Assembly (NCBI GenBank): GCA_036346355.1
Contig: CM070569.1
Coordinates: 61,838,561-61,902,560 of the forward strand
Source: Rhipidocladum racemiflorum
Taxonomy: Eukaryota; Streptophyta; Magnoliopsida; Poales; Poaceae
DNA length: 64,000 nt
Direction of reading: 5' to 3'
Position 1 is the first letter of the stretch. Each line of letters begins with the position of its first letter. The notes under the pieces were generated by a model that worked only from the letters and a program-made list of their open reading frames with translations, did no database searches and was not told the origin of the DNA. Made by a program: the position numbers and the translations under genes. Shown piece after piece: positions 45,399 through 56,381 of the stretch.

Positions 45399-47577
45399 AA
45401 CAATGCATAGAGGCCCAACGGAAATATACCTCCAATCCAAGCAGTTCGGAGCAAGCACTGGTCATCTTTGGCCCTTGGGAAACAAATTTAGGATTCCACA
45501 AACCTGGAAGATGCAAAATTAAAATTTCACATGTGGTCTGGTCTCGCAAATATCTGGTCTATATTTTAGCAACACATGTATATACGTAAGGGAAAATTCA
45601 AGTACCCGTAATACTGGACCAAAAGCAAATCCAGTTTGTTCATAGATAAATGAATAGCTGCTTGACTGCCACTGAAGAATTCATGAAGAAGCACAAACAA
45701 CATAATCATGGAGAAATGAATAGCTGCTTGACTGCCACTGAAGAATTCATGAAGTATACCACCACAGTTCATTATTTTGCACAAGTCGGGCTCATGGTCA
45801 GAAGTATCAGTTTTCTGTGAAGTAAACCCCTACTGAGAATAGCATGTCACGTCTACAGTGTAAAAGACTACATACAGCAAACTTGGAACTGAAAGCAGTA
45901 GTGGTGTTACTGAAATGAAACCCAACATGTTAAGAGCTTAAAACGATTGTGGAGTCAGCAGCAGTTCTCTGTCTGAAAAATGCAAAAAATGCAAAAAATG
46001 CATGCAAGGGAGCTTTATCTCAAAGGACTAAACCATAAGGAACAGGCAGTTGATCATCCAACAGAAACCAATCTACAAGATTTAAACTCCCATATTTTGG
46101 GTTGAGTCTTGCTGTGAACACTCACAGCATCAGTAATGCTATTCAAGGCTATAAGAACTTCAAAGTGAATTATTTCAGTATCAGCAATCGCTTTTACTAG
46201 AAGATTACACTGTAAAATGTTACCATATCAGAGTCCTTTTCATAGAGTGCAGAAAGTAAGTGTTCGTGCACCAGTAGTGTTTTCATAAGAATGAAAACCA
46301 GATAAAAATAAACCGTGGGCAAACATGGAAATGGATTGTGGAACTAAGGTATTCTACTTCCTGATGGAAGTAGAGTCTGGAGGGTGTATAGTTACCTCCT
46401 TAATCGGGGAAAACATGGAAATGGATGGACTGACCAATAGGATTCACCATATGATGATAGCTAGAAAACGACAACTATTTAGCCACAAGGAAGAAAAAAA
46501 CAGCACCTTCAGTGCTCTTCAGGAAAAACAACCACATTCCACTAATGTCCACTCTCAACAGTTGTGTGAATTCATCAAAAGTTTAACCACAGATATCTGA
46601 ACTTGAAATCATATAATATTTATTGTAAAGCTTTCTTTTAAGGAAAACATATTCATTTTTTAAGCTTCAGTTAGTCAACTGATTCTTTTTCAGCTTCCAC
46701 TGAAACAATAAAATAGCCACAGCAGCTATATTGCTTCAGTTGATCCACATAAAGTTCAAGCGAATTTCAAAGCATATATCTTAAAATTTAACAAAGTATA
46801 CTGGAATGCCAAACTACGACAGAGGATCACATATCATATTTCACAACACTCGCAGTAGAAAAAGTCGGAAACCTATAAGAACTTTGCTTCACCTCAACGC
46901 CAATGAAAGAGCAGTTGTCATCGATGCCATCAAAGAGCTAAAACTTTAGCCAAATACCGCATGGAATGAACAGCAAAACATTTCATAGATGACAAATAAC
47001 TCTGACTCTGAGCTAGTGTCAGCAAGAAGTTTTGAGTAGCAGATGCAAACCCAGCAGCGGCATAGAAATTAACTCAGAGGCATCAAACAAACTTACCAAA
47101 CAACAGCTGTTGACCAAATGGGATCAATCAGGCATTCTAAAAGCAGCCAAAGAGAAAAGCAACATGGCATCCAACAAGACAGTACCTATGCTACGATTAT
47201 TTATCCAGAATCTCATGAAAAACAGCGAATGAACAAGCAACAATGTATATTTATCTCCAGCCATCTCCTCTGCGTCGTAACACAAATCTATAGTCTATCA
47301 TATGATATAACTACCTCTCGAGTAGTGTTTCAATGCTTTTCCTCTCGATACAAATTGCACAAATCTTGAAGCAAGCGAAGGACTAACTAGTCGCCGCCTA
47401 CCCTTCGTCCATGCTTTAATATTTGTGCAACTTTTAAAAAGAAATGCATAGTATCATCCCTTTATTTCCTTTCCCTATACTTATTATATTACCAAGGGCG
47501 CAACTTAAAATTTAATCACTGCTTTATTACTAGGAAGGAAGAGCAGGGGGCTAGCAACCATCTGATCTTTCTCCCAT
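45399..47577. other. AT-rich intergenic, small tandem duplication
   Basis: No gene recognised on either strand over 2.1 kb. A tandem duplication of about 42 bp is seen at about 45648-45690 and 45714-45756 (TGCTTGACTGCCACTGAAGA in both). AACATGGAAATGGAT occurs twice (46323 and 46412). Near 47413-47460 is the third copy of the short TTTAATATTTGTGCAA motif also seen near 8630 and 16720. The last 100-200 bp before 47577 should hold the 3' UTR of the next minus-strand gene. Confidence 0.4.
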
Positions 47578-48222
47578 CTACTTCTTGATCCGGCGCACCT
47601 TCTTTGCGCCCCAGACCTCCATGCGGCCCTTGGGGCAGCCGCAGGGCGCGCGGAAGATCAGCACGGTGCGGCCGTTGGGCGGAGCCATCTTGCGGAGCTC
47701 GGCCTCGAGCTCCCGGTGCGCGTCCCCGAGCTCCACGGGGCGCGCCCCCGCGGCCGCAAGCAGCGCCGATCGCGCCGCGGGAGCGGGGCGGCCGCGCACG
47801 CACTCCTCCGTCTCGAGCTGGATATCGAACTCGACGGCCTTCTTGAGCCCCATGCAGCGCGGCTTCCCGCACTTGCGCGCGTGGTGGCCCACCAGCTCCC
47901 AGGCGAGCACCGCCGCGGCCACGGCCACCGCGGCGCCGGCGAAGGCGGCGGCCGAGAGGCAGGACGCGGCCGGGTGGAGCAGCTCGCCCATCTCGAGCAG
48001 CAGCAGCTTCACGTACGGGATCACGAGGAACCCCAGCGCGGCGAGGACGGCGAGGAGCACGAGCGCGTCGACCGCGGCCATCGGCGAGCGGTCGCAGAAG
48101 GCCGCCAGGGGCCTGGGCGGCGAGGAGGCGCGCTTAGACCGCGAGCACGCGGAGGACTCCGCCGCCCTGCGGCGGTGCTCGAACGCGCGGAGGAACTCGA
48201 TGAGGCTGCGGCACTCGGCCAT
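47578..48222 (-). CDS. At5g19025-like membrane protein ('ribosomal protein L34e superfamily')
   Basis: A single-exon gene of 214 aa. Residues 50-75 and 88-111 are two hydrophobic segments long enough to span a membrane. A cysteine-bearing block follows (RKCGKPRCMGLKKAVEFD, then ETEECVR, residues 117-143), then RKMAPPNGRTVLIFR and a basic C-terminus CGCPKGRMEVWGAKK ending RRIKK. I recall the same C-terminal phrases from the plant protein At5g19025, whose database name refers to L34e though it is not a ribosomal protein in architecture; its function is unknown. The ATG at 48222 (MAECRSLIEFLR) is chosen because that N-terminus is the conserved-looking one; the frame is open further upstream to 48384, but that part is low-complexity. 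Very GC-rich, as is usual for grass single-exon genes. Confidence 0.88.
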   Translation of the reverse strand: MAECRSLIEFLRAFEHRRRAAESSACSRSKRASSPPRPLAAFCDRSPMAAVDALVLLAVLAALGFLVIPYVKLLLLEMGELLHPAASCLSAAAFAGAAVAVAAAVLAWELVGHHARKCGKPRCMGLKKAVEFDIQLETEECVRGRPAPAARSALLAAAGARPVELGDAHRELEAELRKMAPPNGRTVLIFRAPCGCPKGRMEVWGAKKVRRIKK

Positions 48223-48921
48223 GGCGCGGCCGGCAGGTGATCCACCCCGTTGCGGAGGTGCGAGCTTCGGAAGGGGGAGGAGAGGGGCTTTCCCCGGTGT
48301 GGTGGCCTGGTGGGGGCGACGGGGATCCCTGGGGGATCTGGTGGTGATTTGCCGATCGGATCGGTGGGGTTGGGGACTGGGCACACCGCGCGGTTCGTCT
48401 GCGCCTTGCTGCGCGTGCGCGTCCCGGTGCTTTTCTGGGGTTGGCTCGGTCGGCGCCTCGTCTCGACGCGTGACGTACTGGGCGGGCGCGCGTGGAACAG
48501 GACAGCGGCGGCGTGAAGGAGGCAGAGGTCACGACGTGTTGACGAACGGAACGATAACTGAACGGGGGAGGCGTTTTCGTTTCGTTTTAGGTGATTTTTT
48601 TTCCCCTGAGGGCCGTGTAGCACCAGAAGATGACGCAACGCAACGCGTACAGGCGTGAGGCGTGCAGCAGCCGCTAGCCCGCTGCGGCCCATGGATGGAT
48701 GAGTGACGTGAACGCTCGCCACGCTACGGTGGCTGGAGCGAGTCACGGTCTCACAGCGTCATGCTCGCTCGCACGGTCGCACCTCTCCCTCTGTGTTTTC
48801 CCCAGGTCGGAGGCTTCGTGCGCATCGATATGCAGAAGAAAGGCGTTTGTGGCGCACGTCTCCGCCATCAAGCGTGGTTAACGGCTCTCGGCTCTCTTTC
48901 TTTCTCCGGTAATGCTACAGT
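48223..48921. other. Upstream region of the At5g19025-like gene
   Basis: GC-rich to about 48520 (probable 5' UTR and promoter on the minus strand), then mixed. No other gene was recognised. The long plus-strand frame over 47585-48658 is the antisense shadow of the real gene. Confidence 0.4.
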
Positions 48922-49010
48922 TCGGACGTCTGATTTCTACCGCAACATTTTTTTTCTACGCATGCAACATTTTTTTGCGTCCGAAATTTTAAAAAAAATC
49001 AGACGTCCGG
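48922..49010. mobile_element. Very short fold-back element
   Basis: Inverted ends TCGGACGTCTGATTT (48922) and AAATCAGACGTCCG (to 49009) surround an ATTTTTTT-rich centre of about 60 bp. It resembles a truncated MITE. No target duplication could be paired. Confidence 0.5.
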
Positions 49011-49341
49011 CTGCTAGTACTGCCCTTCTTTCTCTGCTCGTTGCCGTCCTGGTATTGGTACTTGCCTTTTCCGTCTTTCCGTGAAACATCTTCTTTTTTT
49101 TTCGTTTGTCGCTCTGGCGCGTCCTGATCTAAGAATCTCCCAACAGACAAGCAAAATAGCCGTCCGGCCAGATTGTGATGCGTTGCTAACCATCCGTCAA
49201 CAAGCGAATTCTCTTGGTGAGACTCCAATATCATGTGTCTCCTCCATCAAAAAACGAGGAAATGAACCCACTATAAGGAAGAATTTAGGCCCATTTGGTC
49301 AAATACAAACATCATTGTGCTATATGTTGCGGGAGAAGATG

Positions 49342-49598
49342 CTCCCATCGGTCACAAATAGTTATTGTTTTGGATATATTTGCACTTAAACTTTCGAAAC
49401 TTCAACTCTCAATATCTTTTAAACATTTAAATTAGGTACGTGAAAATTATATGAGTAGATATGTCTTGAAAAGTATTTTTATAATATTACAATTTTATTG
49501 AGTTTTATAAATATACTTTAATAAAATGTAGTAGTTAAATATATATTTTTAAGACCACGTCGATGTGCAAAACAACGACTATTTGTGATCGAAGAGAA
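49342..49598. mobile_element. Decayed Stowaway-type MITE
   Basis: Ends GATGCTCCCATCGGTCACAA and TTGTGATCGAAGAGAATA form a worn inverted repeat; the inside shares ATAATATTACAATTTTATTG and AAGACCACGTCGATGT with the intact MITE at 54762-55021. An even more worn relative lies at about 55494-55744. Confidence 0.6.
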
Positions 49599-49918
49599 TA
49601 ACTTTTGACGTGAAACCAATGGACTCATGATAATGGCGTAGGGACTAGGGAAGCATGGTCAAGCAAGTGAAGGACATTATCATCCCATGACCACCTTCCC
49701 ATCTGAAATCGACAGAGTTTTCCTCGATTTCACATGTGGGTGGGAGGGACTGCCTTTGATTCAGTGATCAACTGAATTAATTATTGCATTCGCATCCTGG
49801 GCCGTTTTTTGTACGCTAACGACAACACCGTGGCTGAAATTTTGACCCCTTTGGGTGGTTACCTAGGATGTCACAAGCCAATGCTCCATCAACAAACAAC
49901 GATCTCATACTAGTATAA
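49599..49918. other. Intergenic, nothing recognised
   Basis: Ordinary mixed sequence between two MITEs. No ORF or repeat of note. Confidence 0.4.
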
Positions 49919-49920
49919 TA

Positions 49921-50161
49921 CTCCCTCCGTTTCTTTTTATAAGGCGTATTTTGTTTCGTTAGGACAAAGCTTTGACCAACAATTACTCTATTAGCATATA
50001 ATTTTTATGACACAAAATTGATATTAGCAGATTTGTATTCAAAAGTACTTATATATAATTATGATTTTGTATTGCCTAAATGATATATTAATGAAGTAAT
50101 CCTTGGTCAAAGTCTTGTCCTAACGGAACCAAATACGCCTTATAAAAAGAAACGGAGGGAG
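49921..50161. mobile_element. Stowaway MITE, 241 bp, TA target duplication
   Basis: Ends CTCCCTCCGTTTCTTTTTAT and ATAAAAAGAAACGGAGGGAG are perfect inverted repeats over about 20 bp; TA flanks both sides (49919-49920, 50162-50163). Tc1/Mariner-derived, non-coding. Confidence 0.9.
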
Positions 50162-50163
50162 TA

Positions 50164-51060
50164 ATGTTCTTGAATCTTCATCGATCACAAATTGAGATCA
50201 GTACAATACAAATCTTTCGACATGTCATCTGGAAGTGCTTGCCTTGTAATCATCTTTTGTCCCATACATCTGTCCTTTCATGGCCAACTTACCATTTTCT
50301 TGTGTATTCGTATGTAAGTAAGGTTGTGTCTTGGATTTTCGTAGCGAAACCGACTCGTGCGTAATGGGTCAGAAAGGGTTAATAGATTAGCGCCTGCCAT
50401 CAAGATTGATTCTTGTGTATTCGTATGTAAGTAAGGTTGTGTCTTGTTAATAGATTACCCGAGCGCGCGGCTGAAATCGGAAGCTTCTTCTCTTTCACAA
50501 AAGCAAGCCATAGTTGACACGCTACACTGACGAATCAGAACTTCACAAGGGACCCTCAACTTGTAAAGAGAGTTTTTTAATCCACCGCTGTAAATAGATG
50601 GTTAATCAGCCTGATACAGCTACTTTTAACTCAGCACAACCGCTTTTAACTCGGTAGGTGAACAGTGTAAAAAGAGACCGCTAACCACTCCATTGCAGAA
50701 CACACAAAAGCACACATCGATCAGGCCAAGTCACAACTGCTCTGGTCCTCTCCTCGTTACCAACTACAGGTTCCATCCAATGAGAAACACATGCTTGGCA
50801 GACGGAACAAACGGAAGAGGTACAAGTTAACCATCATGGAAGTCATGATGGTCCTTCTGTGTCGCCTTGATGGCTGCACCTTAATTTGTTTGGTGAAATT
50901 AAACTCAAAACCCCTTTCGATCCGTGTCAATTACCGGCTACCATAATCCATTGCCATGCACGCCTCGAAGGAGCACACAAGTACAAGGGCCTTGTTTTCT
51001 ACGATCCTATTCATGGGCATGTGAGCTCACATGGATGGACAAATGGGCTCTAATCTTGTG
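50164..51060. other. Intergenic with a short direct repeat
   Basis: A direct repeat of about 37 bp (core TTCTTGTGTATTCGTATGTA) occurs at 50297-50333 and 50410-50446, and GTTAATAGATTA follows nearby in both surroundings, showing a small local duplication. No gene recognised. Confidence 0.5.
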
Positions 51061-51544
51061 CTCCCTCCGTTTCTTTCCATAAGGCATATTTTATTTGGAC
51101 ACAAAAATCAAGAAGCGTGTAAAAATAAGATAGTAGTAGAGAAAAACAATCACAGCATCTATGCTGTTAATGTATTGGAAACTAGAGAGAGCGGATAGTT
51201 TCGCGAGTGTTTACTTATAAAATATCGAAAAGGAAGGGAAGATTAATAGAAACCAATGAGAGGAAATCATTAAAACTACACATACGTGTTAGGTTTTGTT
51301 TGGTAGAGCTCTAGATCCCAGCTTCATCTCAGATCTAAAATTTATAGGTTAAAATAAAGTGAATTAAGTTTATTTTTATTATTTATATACCCACAGTTTC
51401 AGCTTCACAGATTTGGTGGAACGAGAAATACCAATTTCACTAGATTCATAAATCTGATGGAGTTGTAGCTCTGCCGAATACCCTCTTAATATAATACAGG
51501 CCAAGATACCAAAAACTGTAGACATCATATTTTGAAACGGAGGA
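51061..51544. mobile_element. Stowaway-type MITE interrupted by another MITE
   Basis: The outer left end is CTCCCTCCGTTTCTTTCCAT and the outer right end GAAACGGAGGAG, matching the Stowaway family at 49921 but without a clear TA pair. A second element sits inside at 51292-51485. Confidence 0.6.
51292..51485. mobile_element. Nested PIF/Harbinger-type MITE, TTA duplication
   Basis: Ends GTTTGGTAGAGCTC and AGCTCTGCCGAAT are imperfect inverted repeats. TTA flanks at 51289-51291 and 51486-51488 fit a Tourist-like insertion, 194 bp. Confidence 0.65.
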
Positions 51545-51799
51545 GCGCTACGAACAAGTACAAGAAATTAGCCTACACACCTGCGGCTGCGAGATCCCGT
51601 CTTGGCACGCGCCGCACGGCATCCATGATCTGCCGAGCACGTGGTTCAGGGCCTAGCAATTGCGGGTTTTTACCGGTAGCTCACACGGGGATTTGGTCCA
51701 GGCCAAGGACCAATTCGTCGCCAGAACGTGCCGGCGCGGATGGAGATGAGATCGAGACGCAGGAGTGGAAAAGGAAAACGATCGGGCACGGCGGCACTT

Positions 51800-52220
51800 G
51801 TGAGCAGGTTTCAAATTTTGTTTCAGATTTTACCTTGGTATTTTTTAAAATTTAAAATTTCGACAAGATCTTATTATTTCGAACAAAATTTTAAAAGTAA
51901 AATTCAAATTCGGTGATCTTTTTTGCCGAGATTTACCGAGATCTCGGTGATTTTTAACTGAACGAAAATTAGTCCAAAAATCGTCAATTTTTTTTGAAAT
52001 TTTGGTCCGACATGGAAAATGACGTAAAGAATCCAATCCGGTTAAACTTGATCAAATTTTGCTCAAATTTCGGTCAAATATACCGAGATCTCACCGAGAT
52101 TTTAGATTACTGTAACACTTTAATTTTTTTAAGATTTTCTTAATTTTGTTGGGATTATAAAATTCAAAGAGGCCCGAGATCAAGATTTTGCGAGATCTCG
52201 ACGAGATTTCATTTTTTGTT
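51800..52220. mobile_element. Diverged relative of the nested hAT-type MITE
   Basis: Shares with 3862-4382 the words GAATCCAATCCGGT, GGAAAATGAC and ACTGTA(G/A)CACTTT in the same order, plus palindromic CCGAGATCTCGG in place of CCGAAATTTCGG. The ends are worn and no target duplication was found. Confidence 0.6.
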
Positions 52221-52298
52221 TGTAAGTGGCCAGCAAGTGAGAACTCTTCACACCTTCACCGCATAATAATTCACATCGAGCTCGACCGCCGTCAGTTA

Positions 52299-52554
52299 GA
52301 CTATCTCCAGCAATTTCCTTTCATTCCATTCCATTCCATATTCCCTTCCCTATATTCATTCCCTTTATTTCTTACTATCTCCAACAGCATCCCCTCGAAG
52401 GGATTTCTCTCTGGAATTGGAGAGAGAATATGTTTCTAAAGGGATTCTCTCTTCGAATCCCTTCTGAAGGGAAGGCTAAAGGGAATTCGCTGGAGCACTT
52501 AGGATCTGTTCGCGAAGGGATTTGGAGGCTGAAGGGAATCCGCTGGAGATAGTC
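52299..52554. mobile_element. PIF/Harbinger (Tourist-like) MITE, 256 bp
   Basis: Ends GACTATCTCCAGCAATTTCC and GATTCCC...GCTGGAGATAGTC are inverted repeats; TTA duplication at 52296-52298 and 52555-52557. The interior is rich in GAAGGGATT and TTCCCTT words. Confidence 0.9.
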
Positions 52555-52557
52555 TTA

Positions 52558-53281
52558 CACCCTCCGTCCCACAGTATTTGTCCACGCTCTATAATAGACG
52601 TAGGCCGAGGCAGAACTTAATTTAAGAAAATGTTAATACTATGAATTTTTTAAGATAAAATTATAAACGCTCCGTAAGTCAACTGTTTTGTTTTTCAATT
52701 TAGCCCTTATATCTCATTTTGGTTTAATTTGCCATTTATAAGTTAAGTTGTCTTGCAAACACGCTTAGGTCGAATGTTCGTACCACATTCTCTTGGCTTT
52801 CGTTGTATTTGTTACTTTTTAAATGATACTTATCTAAGTTATTTCAATTATTTGAGTAATTTTGGTATTTTTAACACACGATTTCAACACTGAAATATTA
52901 TTAATAAAATAGTTTATTACAAATTTCAAAATCACCTAAACAATTAAATAATTATTTATGCGGAGAATCACGAGAAAATGAAAATCACGAGAAAAGAGTG
53001 CTAAATGCGGCCCTGAGGCATTTACACGCTAAATTAATTTATGTGGAGCAAAGTAAACGATAATTACATATGCGGGATAAATTACAAAGTAGGTGACTTC
53101 CGGAGGTGTTGATGTATTTTTCCATAAAAAAAATCTTGTACACGGCGCACTGGGCTATACAACGTAGCACGGCGCTGGGCTACTCGTCTGGACTGGGCCT
53201 CAGGGGGAGATGGTGATCATTCGTGCCTTTTATTTTACTTTCTTTGCTGTTTTGTGTGCTTGATTAGTTTTTTTAGGTTAA
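52558..53281. other. Intergenic, AT-rich
   Basis: No gene recognised. It begins with CACCCTCCGTCCCACAGTAT, which looks like one end of a further Stowaway-type element whose partner end is missing. Confidence 0.4.
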
Positions 53282-53284
53282 TTA

Positions 53285-53574
53285 GAGCATCTCCAACAGT
53301 TTCCTATAATTTGACTCCCAATAACCCTAGATTGGGAGCTTCCTAAAGTTTTTGGGCTTTAAAAAAAAGACCATTCTCCAACAGTTTCCATTTTTCACCC
53401 AAAAATAGTGATTGGGAAAGCACACGAGCGTCCAATATCTGGCCACTTCGGTCGGAGTTTTTGGGAGTGCAGAGATATTGGATTCCGATAGGGTTACTGT
53501 TGGAGCGGTAATTTTTTTATTTGTTCCTAAAAACTGATTTTAGGAATGAGTTTTGGGAACTATTGGAGATGCTC
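53285..53574. mobile_element. PIF/Harbinger (Tourist-like) MITE, 290 bp
   Basis: Ends GAGCATCTCCAACAGTTTCC and CTATTGGAGATGCTC are inverted repeats; TTA duplication at 53282-53284 and 53575-53577. Non-coding. Confidence 0.9.
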
Positions 53575-54760
53575 TTAAATGTACTGCACTGCAAAATTTC
53601 CTCTTTCGAAATAAGATCGAAATTGAAGATATGCCACTCCAACGTTGACGAAATTCGATGTATGCCATCCTAGACTAAAATACCCCTTTCTTCTCCATCC
53701 CTTCCCGGTCTCCACCTCCCATCCAACTCCTATGGCCTCTCCTCCCTGCTCCTCGCCTCCCTCCACCTTATAACCATCGACGGTGGCCTTCTCACCGTCA
53801 CTTTGGCCGGAAATCATGTCGTTGCCATCTTCTACCAAGAGTATATCTGGCGGTAGACAGAGGTACAACTTGTCAAGTAGAGGATGACGGTGACGGTGAT
53901 GACGGCATGCTGTGAGGAAGAACATGTCAAGGATGGGCATACTGGGGAGGTGGCAGGCTCAAGGTTGAGCGGATCCATCATTATCCGGCTCAAGGACAAC
54001 GTGATTAAATGACGCCGCCATGGCAGAGGGGGACATCCACCTTCGCCAGAGGCCACCACGCCGTGAAAGGGAGCGTAGCACAAAGGGGAGCCATGTCACC
54101 ACCAACGTACCGCACCACTCTACCACTGTCCCTCGAAACCACGCCGCCGATCCACAAGGCGTGGCGCCGAATGTGGCCTCGTCGCCTCACAGTTGAGCTC
54201 GCTGCTGTCTGCGAGCCGTTCTCGCCCTCTATGCACATCGAGAAGGGGAGGCTGTAGCCTGTAGGACAAAGAAGAAGGAGAGGGGCAATATGGTCTCAAA
54301 TTGTTTACGATGGCGTATTTCAAAGAGTTCAAACTTTGGAGTGGCATGTTTCTAATTTCGAACTTTGTAGTAGCATATATTTTTTTTTGAAAGATTGGCA
54401 GAAGCTCTGCCATTCATTCAAGTGGAAGACAAGAACAAAAGTACCATTACAACTTGTCAGCCTAATCCCACGGCAAAAGTTCGAATGTCAGCAAGTCAAA
54501 CGAACCGAACAACTGGAGAGCAATGAAAACCTTAAGAAACCTAGATTTAGAAAGCAACGACAACACCGACGACCACAACAACCGAAAACATCGACAGGCT
54601 ACGTACGGAGGCGATGGTATTGCAGGAGGAGGTAGCTAGTGACATATTTCAAAAGTGGGAACTTAATTTACGGTGCTACGCATCTAATTAATTTCAAGTT
54701 TTCTCGCCAAGAAGCGCTCGACAATACACATCAGTTTGGAAGTGTTTGCCGTAACCTTAT
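53575..54760. other. Intergenic with retroelement-like 3' end
   Basis: Short ORFs on both strands overlap without a recognisable domain. Near 54375-54420 a T-run followed by GGCAGAAGCTCTGCCATTCA resembles the minus-strand poly(A) end of a non-LTR retroelement, the same style as 56565-56600 and 59828-59870. Confidence 0.35.
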
Positions 54761-54761
54761 A

Positions 54762-55021
54762 CTCCCTCCAGTTTGATAATAGATGTCGTTTTGGATATAG
54801 TAATGATCAAACTTCTAAAACTTTGACTATTGATATATTTTTAAATATTTAAATTGGATATATAAAAATTATATGTGTAGATTTGTCTCGAGAAGTACTT
54901 TCATAATATTATAATTTTATTGGGTTTTATAAATATATTATAATAAAAATTAGCGGTCAAAGTTATGTTTTGAAGACCGTGTCGATGTCCAAAACGACAT
55001 CTATTATCAAACTGGAGGGAG
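54762..55021. mobile_element. Stowaway MITE, 260 bp, TA target duplication
   Basis: Ends CTCCCTCCAGTTTGATAATA and TATTATCAAACTGGAGGGAG are perfect inverted repeats; TA at 54760-54761 and 55022-55023. It is the best preserved of three relatives here. Confidence 0.9.
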
Positions 55022-55023
55022 TA

Positions 55024-56381
55024 GTAAGATCACACCAAACCCCATCGAAACATCTCGTTTCTGTCGTGATGCGCGGTCTGCTTCGAAGTTTCAGATGCAC
55101 GCACAGTCCAGCGAGGCCGAACTCTAGCCAGTCGGGCGTCCTTTTCTTCGGCAGGAGAAACTCGTGCATCTTGACCCTCTCTATTTTGTTCGTTTCTAAT
55201 CATATGGACGGGACTTAGCGACGAGTAATAAACAGCGAGAGCTTAAAACTGACAGCGAAAGTACATGGATCCTTTTCGCGTAGATAAGCTACCTGGGCCC
55301 AAATAGATGTTCCGATAATGACATGGTCTGTTTTTCTATTCTTCTCGTGTGTGAGAGTACAGTGGGCTGAATGGACCGGCTCGGTCAAGCCGGGCTTGCA
55401 AACTTGTAACGCAAAGTTGCAGAGTGCAACGCCTCCATCAGCGGCCTCAGCTAACCATGACGTCTTGCGTCGGAGAGGACAGTGAAAGCGAGTGCTCCCT
55501 ATGAGAATCTGAGATAGATCGATGTTTTAAGATTTTTTTTTTTACCATTGTACCTTGAAAAAAATTTAGATTCATCGTAAGAAAATGGTATAGGTAGATT
55601 TGTCATTGAAAGTACTTCCACATCATCATAATTTGTTTTACTTTTATAACATATAATTAGGAAAAAAAATATAACGATAAAATATGTGTATTGGAGACCA
55701 CGTCAATATCCAAAATAATAAATAAAAAAAGAACGGATAGTAGTACAATGCGGATCGTGATCCTGGCAGGCTTGTTCCCTAGTCATAGCTAATTAGCCCG
55801 AATTATTGTTTAGCATTTTGGCAGCTGTTTACTCAAATCATGTAGACGGCCCCTTGGATTTTTTGCCTCCCTTCTGTAAGCTTGGGAGCCCCTTGAATCA
55901 AAAGGCAGACCACGGTTTTGGTGAGCCCCTGGGAGTGGAGTACACGACGGAGTTCCTTGTATAGTCACAGCGGCCATTGTGTTAATCCGTACATGATAAT
56001 TTCGATGGCAAGATGTTGAGAGCTCAACCAATCGATCTATTGTTTCTTTTTCTTATCTTTTTTTGGGGAACGGAATCGACCTATTTTGTTATTAGCCGTC
56101 GAATGTTTCGTTTAGAGTAATGATTTAGTGTATGCTAAGTCCAACTTTTCCGATTGTCTACATGACTTGAACGGTCCTCTGTGTATGCTTGGCGTACCTT
56201 CAAGGAATCTGGATCTCACAATGTCAAGCTAAAGAAGACAGTAGAAGACGAAAGAAAATTTGCATATTGTGCTGCCGGAAGTCTACTCCTGTCATGTGAT
56301 TTCTCCTGCGCCAATCGAAGAACGGGGCGAACCTTCGTGACATTTCTGTCGAAGTCCGGGCTGTGTCCAGCGGCTCCAGCC
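55024..56381. other. Intergenic, one worn MITE
   Basis: No gene recognised. About 55494-55744 is a worn Stowaway-type relative (GAGACCACGTCAATATCCAA near its right end). Confidence 0.4.

Noticed and set aside
47585..48658. 357-codon plus-strand ORF
   Set aside because: Antisense shadow of the GC-rich At5g19025-like gene; low-complexity arginine/alanine/serine composition and no domain.
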